Part shown: positions 1-9,984 of the stretch, one piece after another | How positions within the stretch are numbered: the stretch's first letter is position 1 | Layout of the letters: every line of letters starts with the position of its first letter | Assembly: GCF_002259795.1 (NCBI RefSeq) | Contig: NZ_MWXA01000003.1 | Span: forward strand, 1 to 64,000 | Direction of reading: 5' to 3' | Origin: Bifidobacterium aquikefiri | GTDB lineage: Bacteria > Actinomycetota > Actinomycetes > Actinomycetales > Bifidobacteriaceae | DNA: 64,000 nt | Made by a program: the position numbers and the translations under genes | Notes under the pieces: model-generated | The model's input: the letters and a program-made list of their open reading frames with translations, nothing else | Database searches by the model: none | What the model was told of the DNA's origin: nothing

Positions 1-449
1 GGGCGTTCGCGCCAGGCGTCGATGTCCCCGTAGACCTTCCTGAGCTTGTCCGACAGGGTCTGCGACGGCATCCGCGCTCCCCACAGCGCCTGGGAGATGT
101 CGTCGACGCGGCGGGTGGACACGCCCGCCAGGTACATGTCGATCAAGGCCTCCTCCACGCTCTCCTCCCGGCGTCGGTACCGTTCGATGACCGCCGACTC
201 GAACAGGGCGCCCTTCAGCTTCGGCACCCTCACACTCAATTTGCCGGCCTTGACCGTCAGATCGCGTTCGTAATGGCCGGCACGATACGCCTTCCTGCCG
301 CAGGAACGCTCGTAGCGGGCCGCGCCGGTGATCTCGTCGGCCTCGGCGTCCAGCATCCGGTTGAGGATCTCGGTGACCTTCTCGCTCACCATCCGGTCCA
401 GTTGGGTCTCGAACATGGGTTGATTCACCTGTAAAATGTGCTTGGGCAT
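1..449 (-). mobile_element. IS256-family (Mutator-type) transposase, N-terminal part, cut by window edge
   Basis: Reading the complement from the ATG at 449 gives an open frame of about 149 codons with no stop to base 1. The protein has the look of an IS256 transposase N-terminus: an arginine-rich segment with GRKAYRAGHYERDLTVKAG, a VPKLKG stretch, then the family signature region IDMYLAGVSTRRVDDIS followed by QALWG and a KVYGDIDAWRERP segment. The catalytic DDE residues would lie beyond the edge. The stretch is clearly richer in G+C than the AT-rich 540-740 region beside it, which fits an insertion. The terminal inverted repeat should lie between about 490 and 540, but the other end is not visible, so its exact boundary cannot be set. 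Whether the element is intact cannot be judged. Confidence 0.85.
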
Positions 450-737
450 GGCCCGTACCTGCTTTCCAATCGGTTTTCTCTTTCAGCGATTGAAAATCGT
501 ACACACAGGACGGGCTATGCTCCCACCACCTCAAAACTGCGCAAGAATCCGGACGTTATCGATTTATTGCATTGTAAAAAAACTAAGTTAACTAAATATA
601 ATAATATAAATCGCTAACTTTGTGGTATTCTTTGCCATTGGGGAATACGGGCAATCTTGCACAGATTCATTGTTATTAACGCCTTATATAACCTCGCTGC
701 TGCAACGCCGAGCGCTTGATAAGGTCAAGGGGGATGT
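450..737. other. AT-rich spacer between IS element and adhesin
   Basis: The first 80-90 bases probably belong to the end of the IS element. From about 560 the sequence becomes very AT-rich, with imperfect inverted stretches around 585-620, and probably contains the adhesin promoter. No gene is visible. A ribosome binding site (AAGGTCAAGGGGG, 720-732) precedes the ATG at 738. Confidence 0.5.
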
Positions 738-3700
738 ATGAAAAAGTCTTCTAGCCTACCGAAGACGGGAATAGTCCAAAAAATATTGGCATTCCTGGTG
801 GCTGTAGCCACATTGGTAGTAGTATTCCAAACGTCAAGCCAAACAGCAGCCGCTGATGATCAGACTGTGACCCATCCGTTGGACATCAGTACATGCTTGC
901 CAGATCCTAAGGCACCAGCAACTGAAAAAACAATTATTACTGATGCAACGACTTCATTCACGGACGCCAATGGAGGCCAGGTTGACCCTCTGAACGTGAA
1001 TAAAGACACCAATGTGAAATTGCATTATGACTGGGCCATTCCCAATAGCGTTAATGAGGCATGCGATTTGCAGGCCGGTGATTACTTCACCTTTAAGCTC
1101 CCTGCTGGTGTCCAAGCCAGACAGGCCTCAGGCAGCTTAGGTGATTATGGTACCTATTCGATTGCAACTGATGGTACTGTCACATTTGTTTTCAACAACC
1201 AGGTCGAAAGCAACGATACCATTTCTGGGGACTTTGATTTTTCGTCAACAATTTCAACAACAACCAGCACGGGCAAACAGACAATTACCATCCCAACGAC
1301 TGAGGAGCCGAAGAATACAACAATCGTTGTCAATCCGATTGGTGGCAGCGATATAACAAAATCCGGTACCCTCACAGGTGCAGATGGTTCAGGGAAGAAT
1401 CCCACTGGAATCACTTGGGACGTTATCATCAACACCGATGGTAAAAATCTGAAAAATGCCACTGTTGCCGATACGATGCCGAGTGCAACTGATAAGACAG
1501 ACACGTCGACTACAACGGTAAGTTCCTCACTGGATAAGCTTGTCGTTTATCCCTTGACTGTCAATCTTGATGGGAATGTGACTGCTACCGGTGACCCACT
1601 GGTAAAGGACACTGACTATACGGTGAATGCGGATGGCACTATAGCTTTCATTGGCAAATATGCGGATACGTACAGTGCCTTCAAGATTGAGTACCAAACT
1701 AGTCTGGATAATTCTCAGGTTCCACAAGACGGTGGGAACTATCCCTTTGACAATACAGCCTATCTTTCAAGTGACGGACAGCCAACTGCCCATGCAGAAG
1801 CTTCGACCACGGCCGAATACGGTAAGTTCATCAACAAGAGCTTCCAAGGTCAGGATAATCATGGCGGGCAGCTCTATAACTGGGAAATTGACTATAATGG
1901 TCAGAATAAATCGCTCCCGGCAGGTACCACAATTACCGATACTCTTTCAGAGGGGCAAGTATTTAATCAGGATGCAGAGTCCATCGCATTGGTCTATGCA
2001 GATTCGGGCAATGCTACTCCCATCAAATACAAAGTCGCTTACTCTGCAGATGGTGTAAAGCCTGCTGTAATGACAATCACGTTCCTGCAAGAGGTTGATT
2101 CTGCAGTCAAGATCACGTATCAGTCGAAAGTCACATCCCCAATCGATGCTGATACATCTGATGCCACAGAGCAAATTTCAAATACCGCCACGAGTAACGG
2201 GTCTTCGACAGATGCACATTCTAGAAACCTGAATCAGCAAGGTCTTACGAAGACGGTTTCAGCTGTGAATTATGATGCAAAACAGGTTACTTGGAAATAC
2301 GACATTAATATGGCACGTCAGGAAATGTCGAACTGGCAATTGAAAGACACTGTTCCTGAAGGCCTTACCGTTGACTACGATTCTTTCAAGCTCGTTGATA
2401 CAGATGATACTTCTGCTGATCTGAAAGAGGGCACGGCATTCACCGTTACGAAGACTGACACAGGATTTACAGTAGACTTCATTGGGCCTCTGGCCGGTGA
2501 CACCAAAGACAGTGTCGCCAAAGATTGGTATACACTGACCTACACCACCACATTTGACACTTCTCAGCTCCCAAGCGCTGGAAAGTGGACCAACACAGGT
2601 AAATCAACCTGGTATGACCAGGATAAAAATGAGCATGACAACTCGTCTCAGGCAGATTTTGCTCCTAATACCAATTTCCAGAAAGATGGCAGCAAGTCGG
2701 GAAGCTACAATCCTGTAACGAAAAGAATTACATGGACAGTGGTAGTAAATTACAATCAGCGTAAGCTCTCAGGAGCAACGATTTCCGATAAGATTCTTGG
2801 AAATCAAACGTATGTTGAGGGAAGTGCCAAACTTTCCGAGGCGTCAATCAGTGCTGATAACAATGGCACTGCAAGCGCAACAACCGATGTGACTTCACAG
2901 TACAAGCCCTCCTACGATGACAACTCCAAGACCGTATCGGTAGAGCTTCCAGATGGCAGCACTCATGCCTATATTCTGACCTTCGAGACCAGTCTTGAAG
3001 GCACGGTCATTGGCAGTGATTCCACGGGTGAGTTTAATGACAATCCAGTAAAGAATGATGCCATATATACCAATGACTCAAAAAGCAGCACGCTGCATGG
3101 CGAGGTAACCGTACCCAATGCAGGTAACTTTGTCGAAAAAACAGGTTCGCAGTCTACTCAGAACGGTGCCTATGTTAATTGGAATATTACGGTCAATAAA
3201 TCCCAATCGACATTGAGTGATGTAAAGCTCCTGGATGAACCAACTGCTAACCAGATCATTGATGAAAACAGTATTGCCATCTATCCAGAAACCACTGTGG
3301 ATGGGAATACATTCACACCGCATACGGATCAGCCTTTGGTAAAAGATGTGGATTATTCCGTTGATTTGACTACAGGATCAGATGGGACACAAAAGCTCAT
3401 CATCAAGTTCCTCAAACAGATTAATTCAGCTTATTCGGTGCAATATAACTCACTCATTCAGTCCGATGAGGACCAGCCGACATTGGGCAATACCGTCACC
3501 ATTACAGGTGATGGTAGCGAAACCATCACAGACAACACTTCAACTTCTACACGAGTTCAAAACAGCGGTGGTTCTTCAACAGGCAAGAACACGAACCTAC
3601 TGATCCAGAAAACAGACAAGGATACGGGTAAGGCTCTGCCTGGCGCGCAATTTGAACTCTTTAGCGTTGTTAATAATAAACCATCGGTGCAGTTGCGTGC

Positions 3701-5753
3701 TGGAACGACGGATGATAACGGTCAATTGAAATGGCAGAATGTCAAATCGGGCAAATATATTCTTGTCGAAACTCAGGCCCCAAATGGCTACGTGATACCG
3801 ACGGATCTGGCATCTGGAAGAGCGATCGATATTAACTATGACAACGCTCAGAATGATTATGTTGAAGAGGATGTTACCAATCAGCAAGGCAAGCTGAGCA
3901 TTGAAAAAACTGATGGGGACACTTCAAAACCGCTAGCAGGTGCAACATTCGCCTTGTACCAATGCCCGTCTGATTCAGCATGCGATTCGAATGGAACACT
4001 GGTCAGCGATTCCCTGAAGACTGATGAGAACGGCAAGGCCACTTACACTGGGCTCAATGCGGGAAGCTATTATGTCGTTGAAAAATCTGCTCCTGCTGGA
4101 TATGAGCTGAATAGCCAGGTTCAAAAGTTCACAATCAACGGTTCAAACATTGAGCAGAGCGAATCCTTCACGAATGCTGAGAAGACTGGTTCGGTGGTGT
4201 TGACGAAGACCGATAGTGATACTGGCAAGGTGTTGGCTGGTGTTGGCTTCAATCTGTATGATTCTTCCGACAAGATTGTAAAAGAAGGGTTGACTACTGG
4301 TTCTGATGGCAAGATCACGGTTAATGATCTTAAGCCTGGTAACTATTACTTTAAGGAGACTTCTGCTCCTGCGGGTTATAGTTTTGATAAGGATAAGCAG
4401 TGGACCTTTACGGTTGACTTGCAGACATCTGAGAAGATTGCCACGGTTAATGCCACAAATGCTGAGATCACGGGTTCGGTGGTGTTGACGAAGACCGATA
4501 GTGATACTGGCGATCCTTTGGCTGGTGCGGTGTTTGATCTTTATTCGAAGGCTGGCGTGCTGGTGAAGTCTGGTTTGTCGACGGATTCGAAGGGTCAGAT
4601 TTCCTATGATGGTTTGAAGCCTGGTGACTATTACTTTAAGGAGGTTTCTGCTCCTGCGGGTTATAGTTTTGATAAGGATAAGCAGTGGACCTTTACGGTT
4701 GACTTGCAGACATCTGAGAAGGTTGCCACGGTTGATGCCACGAATGCTGAGAAGACTGGTTCGGTGGTGTTGACGAAGACGGATAGTGATACGAACAAGG
4801 CTTTGGCTGGTGCGGTGTTCAGCTTGTATAAGGATGGTCAGACTGATGCGTTGAAGACGGATCTGACGACTGGTTCTGATGGCACGGTGACGGTCGATGG
4901 TTTGAAGCCTGGTGACTATTACTTTGTTGAGATTCAGGCGCCTGCTGGCTATGTGTTGAATGACTCGAAACTCAACTTCACGGTTGAGTTGCAGACAGAG
5001 GTAAAGGTTGCGACTGCTTCGGCTACGAATGCTGAGAAGACTGGTTCGGTGGTGTTGACCAAGACCGATAGCGATACGAACAAGCCTTTGGCAAAGGCCA
5101 TGTTCGATCTGTATAAGGCCGATGGGACCAAGCTTCAGTCTGGTATCGAGACTCCTGAAAATGGCACGGTGACGGTCGATGGTTTGAAGCCTGGTGACTA
5201 TTACTTTGTCGAGACGCAAGCCCCGGCAGGTTATGTGTTGAATGCATCCAAGCTTCCATTTACCATTGAGCTTCAAACCGAGACCAAGGTCGCTACCGTC
5301 TCTGCGCCTAATGCAGAAATTACCGGCTCCGTGGTGTTGACCAAGACCGATAGTGCAACCGGCAAGGCACTGGCTGGGGCAGTATTCAGCCTGTACAAGG
5401 CTGATGGCACGAAGATCAAGGATGGCCTGAAGACGGGAGCGAACGGCAAGCTGACAGTGAATAACTTGAAGCCTGGCGACTATTACTTCCAGGAGACTCA
5501 GGCTCCTGGAGGCTATAGGTTGAATTCGAACAAACTCAAGTTCACGGTTGTGCTGCAGACCAAGGAAATCGATGCAGCTGTGAATGCAAAGAATGTGAAG
5601 ATTCCGGCAGCTGAGCAGAAGTCCACTGGCGAATCACCTCTTGCCAAGACTGGAACTGCAATTGCAGGTATCGCTGGTGTAGCGGCAATACTTGCCCTGC
5701 TTGGATTTGGCTCAGTCTTCGCAAGAAGCAAGTATTCAAACAGAAGACACTGA
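738..5753 (+). CDS. Sortase-anchored surface adhesin with seven CnaB (SpaA-type) repeats
   Basis: A 1671-residue secreted, wall-anchored protein. Residues 1-40 are a signal peptide (basic MKK start, hydrophobic core ILAFLVAVATLVVVF, AAA cleavage region). Residues about 45-940 are polar, beta-rich adhesin-like modules resembling the ligand-binding and collagen-adhesin stalk domains of Gram-positive MSCRAMMs. From about 952 come seven CnaB/SpaA domains, starting near 952, 1051, 1151, 1246, 1341, 1436 and 1530. Each has a Lys in an xxxKTDxDT strand and a Glu in an ETxAPAGY-like strand, the layout that forms internal isopeptide bonds in this family. The C-terminus has a sorting signal LAKTG at 1635-1639, a hydrophobic segment and a basic RRH end. 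Start: a strong Shine-Dalgarno lies before 738. No sortase is in the window, so anchoring probably uses a housekeeping enzyme. The ligand is unknown. It could be a single surface adhesin or a pilus-tip protein. Confidence 0.9.
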   Translation: MKKSSSLPKTGIVQKILAFLVAVATLVVVFQTSSQTAAADDQTVTHPLDISTCLPDPKAPATEKTIITDATTSFTDANGGQVDPLNVNKDTNVKLHYDWAIPNSVNEACDLQAGDYFTFKLPAGVQARQASGSLGDYGTYSIATDGTVTFVFNNQVESNDTISGDFDFSSTISTTTSTGKQTITIPTTEEPKNTTIVVNPIGGSDITKSGTLTGADGSGKNPTGITWDVIINTDGKNLKNATVADTMPSATDKTDTSTTTVSSSLDKLVVYPLTVNLDGNVTATGDPLVKDTDYTVNADGTIAFIGKYADTYSAFKIEYQTSLDNSQVPQDGGNYPFDNTAYLSSDGQPTAHAEASTTAEYGKFINKSFQGQDNHGGQLYNWEIDYNGQNKSLPAGTTITDTLSEGQVFNQDAESIALVYADSGNATPIKYKVAYSADGVKPAVMTITFLQEVDSAVKITYQSKVTSPIDADTSDATEQISNTATSNGSSTDAHSRNLNQQGLTKTVSAVNYDAKQVTWKYDINMARQEMSNWQLKDTVPEGLTVDYDSFKLVDTDDTSADLKEGTAFTVTKTDTGFTVDFIGPLAGDTKDSVAKDWYTLTYTTTFDTSQLPSAGKWTNTGKSTWYDQDKNEHDNSSQADFAPNTNFQKDGSKSGSYNPVTKRITWTVVVNYNQRKLSGATISDKILGNQTYVEGSAKLSEASISADNNGTASATTDVTSQYKPSYDDNSKTVSVELPDGSTHAYILTFETSLEGTVIGSDSTGEFNDNPVKNDAIYTNDSKSSTLHGEVTVPNAGNFVEKTGSQSTQNGAYVNWNITVNKSQSTLSDVKLLDEPTANQIIDENSIAIYPETTVDGNTFTPHTDQPLVKDVDYSVDLTTGSDGTQKLIIKFLKQINSAYSVQYNSLIQSDEDQPTLGNTVTITGDGSETITDNTSTSTRVQNSGGSSTGKNTNLLIQKTDKDTGKALPGAQFELFSVVNNKPSVQLRAGTTDDNGQLKWQNVKSGKYILVETQAPNGYVIPTDLASGRAIDINYDNAQNDYVEEDVTNQQGKLSIEKTDGDTSKPLAGATFALYQCPSDSACDSNGTLVSDSLKTDENGKATYTGLNAGSYYVVEKSAPAGYELNSQVQKFTINGSNIEQSESFTNAEKTGSVVLTKTDSDTGKVLAGVGFNLYDSSDKIVKEGLTTGSDGKITVNDLKPGNYYFKETSAPAGYSFDKDKQWTFTVDLQTSEKIATVNATNAEITGSVVLTKTDSDTGDPLAGAVFDLYSKAGVLVKSGLSTDSKGQISYDGLKPGDYYFKEVSAPAGYSFDKDKQWTFTVDLQTSEKVATVDATNAEKTGSVVLTKTDSDTNKALAGAVFSLYKDGQTDALKTDLTTGSDGTVTVDGLKPGDYYFVEIQAPAGYVLNDSKLNFTVELQTEVKVATASATNAEKTGSVVLTKTDSDTNKPLAKAMFDLYKADGTKLQSGIETPENGTVTVDGLKPGDYYFVETQAPAGYVLNASKLPFTIELQTETKVATVSAPNAEITGSVVLTKTDSATGKALAGAVFSLYKADGTKIKDGLKTGANGKLTVNNLKPGDYYFQETQAPGGYRLNSNKLKFTVVLQTKEIDAAVNAKNVKIPAAEQKSTGESPLAKTGTAIAGIAGVAAILALLGFGSVFARSKYSNRRH
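4188..5607 (+). repeat. Five in-frame tandem repeats of about 285 bp inside the adhesin gene
   Basis: The segment encoding GSVVLTKTDS recurs at 4188, 4473, 4758, 5043 and 5325, so the period is 285, 285, 285 and 282 bp (95 or 94 codons). Adjacent copies keep long stretches of near-identical DNA, especially between 4188 and 5040. This points to recent duplication or recombination between units and makes repeat-number change likely. Confidence 0.9.
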
Positions 5754-5828
5754 ATATTTTGGTGATGTGCTTGTATAGTCGTTCATCTCATTGAGATTGC
5801 GAGATCTACGACCTGCTGCACATGCAAT

Positions 5829-5870
5829 AATGGCACCTTTCCCGATGCGTTTCGGGTAGGTGCCATTTTT
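5829..5870 (+). terminator. Rho-independent terminator after the adhesin gene
   Basis: A hairpin with arms TGGCACCT (5831-5838) and AGGTGCCA (5858-5865), with an inner CCCGA/TCGGG stem, is followed by a T5 run. It lies 76 bp after the adhesin stop codon. Confidence 0.85.
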
Positions 5871-6083
5871 GTATATGCAGTGTATTGTGTGTGCTGGTCA
5901 TTCACTTTGCCATCAACTCAATGGCACGACAGCGGCAGACACGTTGTTATAGACATGAAGCTGTATATTAATAGTGTCAAGCGAAGGGGTTTGACAGGGG
6001 GATTTTTCAATAGGGCGGCTCAACAATGAACCAGTGCAGTGTTTCATTCGAGTTCAGTCCCAAAAGACAAAAGGTGATATTTC
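5871..6083. promoter_or_regulatory. Intergenic region upstream of the GH92-like gene
   Basis: This is the rest of a 330-bp gap. It has no credible gene. Short AT-rich segments near 5960-5990 and a TTGACA at about 5991 could belong to a promoter, but no matching -10 box is convincing. The ribosome binding site AAGGTGAT at 6071-6078 supports the start at 6084. Confidence 0.35.
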
Positions 6084-9000
6084 ATGGCGTTCAATTCAGG
6101 CATTCAGGGTCCGACAGACGCACCCACATCTCGTCCGCTCACTGGTCTTGAAAGCGTGGAAAATATTCCCTATCAGATTGAAAGGCGTGGGGAAGCGATT
6201 CAGCGAACTCGAGTAGAATATCCGAAACATACGATTGGGCCGAATGAGATCCTCCAGTATGCAGTATTTCCAGTCTTCAACGATGATGCTGAAGACGGTT
6301 TCGGATTCGAGGCAACGGCAGCGGCAATCGATGTGCAATGCGATGATGGTAGTTGGCTATCGGAGCTGGGAGCACATGATGAAGCAGGATTCTCGATAGC
6401 GCCCCGTGCACAATATGAGTCCCATGTGCTGAGTGTGAATCAGTGGAATCTGAAAACCGTCGATCTTTCGCAGGCAATGGGGAAAACCATCGTAGAAATC
6501 GACATAGTAAGCTGGCACAGTGCCGAGTCCCATACAAGCTTGCTCCCGCACGGTTGGTTCAGTGACATTGCTATTGCAACGAAGCCAAAGCCAAGCGAGA
6601 ACCTCGTAGAATTGATCGATATTCGTCGAGGGACAAACTCGTCATTGTCTTATTCGCGAGGAAATTGTGCTCCAGCGGTCACGGTGCCGCACGGTTTCAA
6701 TTTTGGGATCCCGATCACGGATGCGGATGATATCTCGTGGACATATAAATATCACGTCAACAATCATTCGGACAATACGACGCCTCTGCAAGCGCTTGCG
6801 ATCTCCCACACCGCAACGAATTGGGGGTCTGAACGCAATGTCCTTCATATCATGCCAACGGCTGATGTTGAGAAGGGCGCATTTGGGCGCAAGGAACGGG
6901 AACTTTCATTCCGTCACCGTGGTGAAGAGGCACGACCTTACCATTATTGTGTGAGCTTGCCGCATCACATTGACGCTGAAATGACGTCCACGGACCATGT
7001 TGTTGCAATGAGATTCACGCTTCCTGAAACAGGTGGACTGATATTGGATCAATACGATTCGCATGGATCCTTGGTATTCAACACAGACAATCCCACCTTC
7101 CAGATATCTGGCTATAACGATTCCAAGTTCGGAGATAATCCGAGTGCTCCAAGAATGTTTTTCGCCATTTCGTGCAATCACCCCATTACCTCAGTGCATG
7201 AAGGAGCGATTCCAGAACGCAGCAACGTGTCCGCGGCCATCTCGTTCAAAGGCATTGGTCCGGTTGTGATACGCATCGCAACGTCGTTCATCAGTCTTGA
7301 ACAGGCTGTGCATTCACTTGAGCTTGAGATGCCTCCAGAAGTCACCTTTGATGATGTAGTCATGCGTTCCAAGCATCTTTGGGAAGAAAAGCTTGGTTTA
7401 GTCAATATCAGTGGGGCATCTTTAGAGCGTCGGGTGAGCTTTGCGTCTGGCATGTATCGCATGTTCATGTATCCCAATAATGCCGCCGAGAACGCCGGCA
7501 CCGTTGAATGGCCCCACTGGGTGTATGCCGATGTATCCGACCCACGTGACTGGCGCCATGGCAATGATCGAACGGGATGTGAGGTTCGACAGGGCAGATC
7601 GTATGTGAACAACGGCTTCTGGGACACATACCGAACAATCTGGCCGGCATATTGTCTCTTTGAACCCGATGCGGCGGCACAGCTATTGGACGGTTTCGTC
7701 GATCACTATCGTGCGAGTGGATGGATTGATCGTTGGTGTGCTCCTGGACCGACCGGGGGCATGGTTGGGTCGAGTGCCGATATCGTCATAGCAAATGCGA
7801 TGATCTCTGGTGTAGATCTTATCGATGCCGAATCGGCGTATGATGCAGCGTTGCGCGATGCCACCACAATTTCGCACCGCAGTCAAGTCGGACGCTTTGA
7901 CAATGATCATGCAGTTTTCCGAGGATATGTCTCTACGGCGACTGAGGAAGGGTTGTCATGGTCGTTGGAGGATTGCCTCAACGACTTTGGCATTGCACAG
8001 GCATCGCGTTGGATGCTCGACCATATAGATGAGCATGATCCTCGACGTGGCGAGTATGCGGCAAATTCCGTATATTTCCGCAATCGGGCAATGACTTATG
8101 CCCAGATGTTCAACTCTGATGTTGATTTCTTTATGGGACGCACCGAAAGTGGTGATTTCCGAAGTTCGCCTCAGAATTTCGATCCCCGCGTCTGGGGTGG
8201 TGACTACACCGAAACCAATGCCTGGGGCATGGCATTCAGCGTTCCCTTCGACGGTGAGGGTCTGGCGGCGCTGTATGGAGGACGTGATGGCCTTGAGAAG
8301 AAACTTGACGCTTACTTCTCAACACCTGAAACGGCTCATTTCGTCGGAACGTATAACAGGGTCATCCACGAGATGCTCGAGGCACGAGACATTCGCATGG
8401 GAATGTTCGGATTGTCGAATCAACCAGCCCACCACATTGCGTACATGTATGCATTCACTGGAGCGCCATATAAGACGCAGGCAATCGTCAGAGACTCATT
8501 GAGACGCCTCTTCCTCGGTTCTTCGATAGGTCAGGGCTATCCCGGTGATGAAGACAATGGAGAAATGTCTGCTTGGTACGTTTTCAGCAGCATTGGGCTG
8601 TACCCGTTAACGCCTGCAAGTGGTGAGATGCTCATCACCTCCCCATCGATGCCTCAGTCCACAATCGCATTCCCCAATGGAGTGAAGACAACCATCCTTG
8701 CTCATGACTGGACTGAAGACAATGTGTATATTCAAGATGTACGGGTCAATGGGAAAACATGGGATTCCCTCAGCATTCCGATTACCTTGATTCGCAAGGG
8801 GATAACCATCGAGATTGATCTCGGTCCCGAACCTGGTGACTGGGGAACCACCAAGAATTCGGCTGCCTATTCATTGACAGAGCATGGAAAAATGCCTGTG
8901 GCAGTTAAGGATATGACAAGCCCCGCAGATGCCATGGATCGCGCTTTATTATCGTCTGAGGGGTCAGTTTGGTCGGATTCGTCATCACTGGGGCATGCGC

Positions 9001-9392
9001 CGCAACCGAATGCAGCATTGCTTTTCGACGATTCGTTCGATGCCGGATTGAAGCTGTGCCCGTCTGACTGTGTGAGCTATGAGTTCGACAACCGACGATC
9101 AATCGCGCTCTATACAGTAAGTCTGGGGGAATCGAGCGTCTCTCTTCAGAAGGCCCAGCCTGATGGGCCTTCTGAAGGTGGCGTTCGTACCTCGTTCGGT
9201 TGGGCCATTGAAGTCAGTGACGACGGATCAAGCTGGACAACGATAGACGAGCAACATAGTCCTACGTACCCTTGGGATGAGCAGACTCGCGCATTTCTGA
9301 TTTCAGAGCCGAAAGCAGCACGATTCGCCAGATTCCGAGTGGTGGGCGAGCATGAACTTGATGTTCGGCAACTCGAATATTTCGAAGGATGA
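6084..9392 (+). CDS. GH92-family-like alpha-mannosidase, no signal peptide
   Basis: An 1102-residue glycosidase-like protein. The central part matches GH92 exo-alpha-mannosidases: a YVNNGFWDTYRTIWP segment near residue 507, then GWIDRWCAPGPTGGMVGSSAD, and GYPGDEDNGEMSAWY near 818, which carries the conserved Glu/Asp cluster of the family. GH92 enzymes are Ca2+-dependent and remove alpha-mannose from N-glycans or mannans. The N-terminal 170 residues look like a beta-sandwich. The C-terminal 120 residues (about 985-1102) resemble an F5/8-type or CBM32 carbohydrate-binding fold. There is no signal peptide, so the enzyme is probably cytoplasmic and would act on imported oligosaccharides, although no transporter lies beside it. 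The start at 6084 has a good ribosome binding site. The segment near residue 900, where many GH92 proteins show a His-x-Asp motif, looks changed here (see findings), so activity is not certain. Confidence 0.8.
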   Translation: MAFNSGIQGPTDAPTSRPLTGLESVENIPYQIERRGEAIQRTRVEYPKHTIGPNEILQYAVFPVFNDDAEDGFGFEATAAAIDVQCDDGSWLSELGAHDEAGFSIAPRAQYESHVLSVNQWNLKTVDLSQAMGKTIVEIDIVSWHSAESHTSLLPHGWFSDIAIATKPKPSENLVELIDIRRGTNSSLSYSRGNCAPAVTVPHGFNFGIPITDADDISWTYKYHVNNHSDNTTPLQALAISHTATNWGSERNVLHIMPTADVEKGAFGRKERELSFRHRGEEARPYHYCVSLPHHIDAEMTSTDHVVAMRFTLPETGGLILDQYDSHGSLVFNTDNPTFQISGYNDSKFGDNPSAPRMFFAISCNHPITSVHEGAIPERSNVSAAISFKGIGPVVIRIATSFISLEQAVHSLELEMPPEVTFDDVVMRSKHLWEEKLGLVNISGASLERRVSFASGMYRMFMYPNNAAENAGTVEWPHWVYADVSDPRDWRHGNDRTGCEVRQGRSYVNNGFWDTYRTIWPAYCLFEPDAAAQLLDGFVDHYRASGWIDRWCAPGPTGGMVGSSADIVIANAMISGVDLIDAESAYDAALRDATTISHRSQVGRFDNDHAVFRGYVSTATEEGLSWSLEDCLNDFGIAQASRWMLDHIDEHDPRRGEYAANSVYFRNRAMTYAQMFNSDVDFFMGRTESGDFRSSPQNFDPRVWGGDYTETNAWGMAFSVPFDGEGLAALYGGRDGLEKKLDAYFSTPETAHFVGTYNRVIHEMLEARDIRMGMFGLSNQPAHHIAYMYAFTGAPYKTQAIVRDSLRRLFLGSSIGQGYPGDEDNGEMSAWYVFSSIGLYPLTPASGEMLITSPSMPQSTIAFPNGVKTTILAHDWTEDNVYIQDVRVNGKTWDSLSIPITLIRKGITIEIDLGPEPGDWGTTKNSAAYSLTEHGKMPVAVKDMTSPADAMDRALLSSEGSVWSDSSSLGHAPQPNAALLFDDSFDAGLKLCPSDCVSYEFDNRRSIALYTVSLGESSVSLQKAQPDGPSEGGVRTSFGWAIEVSDDGSSWTTIDEQHSPTYPWDEQTRAFLISEPKAARFARFRVVGEHELDVRQLEYFEG

Positions 9393-9502
9393 AAATGAGT
9401 GCATTGCCTTGACAATGCCTCGTTGGAGAGCACAATATTGGAGAACGCTGGTTGGAGGAAGTTGTTGGCAGGGCTGGAATTGTTTGGACCTTGGAGGATA
9501 TT

Positions 9503-9982
9503 ATGTCTTTGATCGTGGATTTCAAGAACGTTTCCATGCAAGGGTTGGAATCCTCGCCTTTCGCTGAAGCGTTGGCAGGGGTGAGGGCGAATGAGGCTCG
9601 ATACTATTGGAACAAGTATCAGCATCGCTTTGTCGTTGAGGCTGCTGAGGATAGCGTTGACACCATCGACTATGTGAACCATGTCCTTGAGAACGAACGT
9701 GGTTTGAAGTTTGCGTCCAGACCTTTGGAATCCTCACGTTTTCAGGTTGCCGATCTGAATATGGCATATGTCTTTTACCAAAGTGGACTCTCCATCAACG
9801 TCTTGTATTCGGTTGAACCGGGTGGGAAGCGTGCAGTCGGTTTCAAGCTCTGCGAGGGCATGGATGTTCCAGACGAGCTTGCGGATAAGTTCAAATTCGC
9901 GAGACAGAAATCGAAACTTGCCGGTACAATACGAGGCTCATACTTCGTCATCAAGGGCGAGTATCCGATAGAGGCAGAATAG
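9503..9982 (+). CDS. Hypothetical protein, 159 aa
   Basis: I do not recognise this family. The frame extends upstream to 9452, but the ATG at 9503 is preferred because TTGGAGGA lies 5-10 bases before it. The product is a soluble mixed alpha/beta protein without signal peptide or membrane segment. It contains a hydrophobic LNMAYVFYQSGLSINVLYSV core and a basic KFARQKSK stretch near the end. It follows the GH92-like gene by 110 bp on the same strand and ends 2 bp before the stop of the convergent restriction gene, so the two transcripts must meet here. No function is assigned. Confidence 0.6.
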   Translation: MSLIVDFKNVSMQGLESSPFAEALAGVRANEARYYWNKYQHRFVVEAAEDSVDTIDYVNHVLENERGLKFASRPLESSRFQVADLNMAYVFYQSGLSINVLYSVEPGGKRAVGFKLCEGMDVPDELADKFKFARQKSKLAGTIRGSYFVIKGEYPIEAE

Positions 9983-9984
9983 CT

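Noticed and set aside
46-273. Plus-strand frame of 75 codons at the left edge
   Set aside because: It lies opposite the IS256 transposase, which has the recognisable family sequence.
4143-5276. Long open frame of 377 codons on the minus strand
   Set aside because: It is the mirror of the CnaB repeats; its protein is itself repetitive (HHRTSLLSIR-like units) with no family look, and the plus strand is clearly coding.
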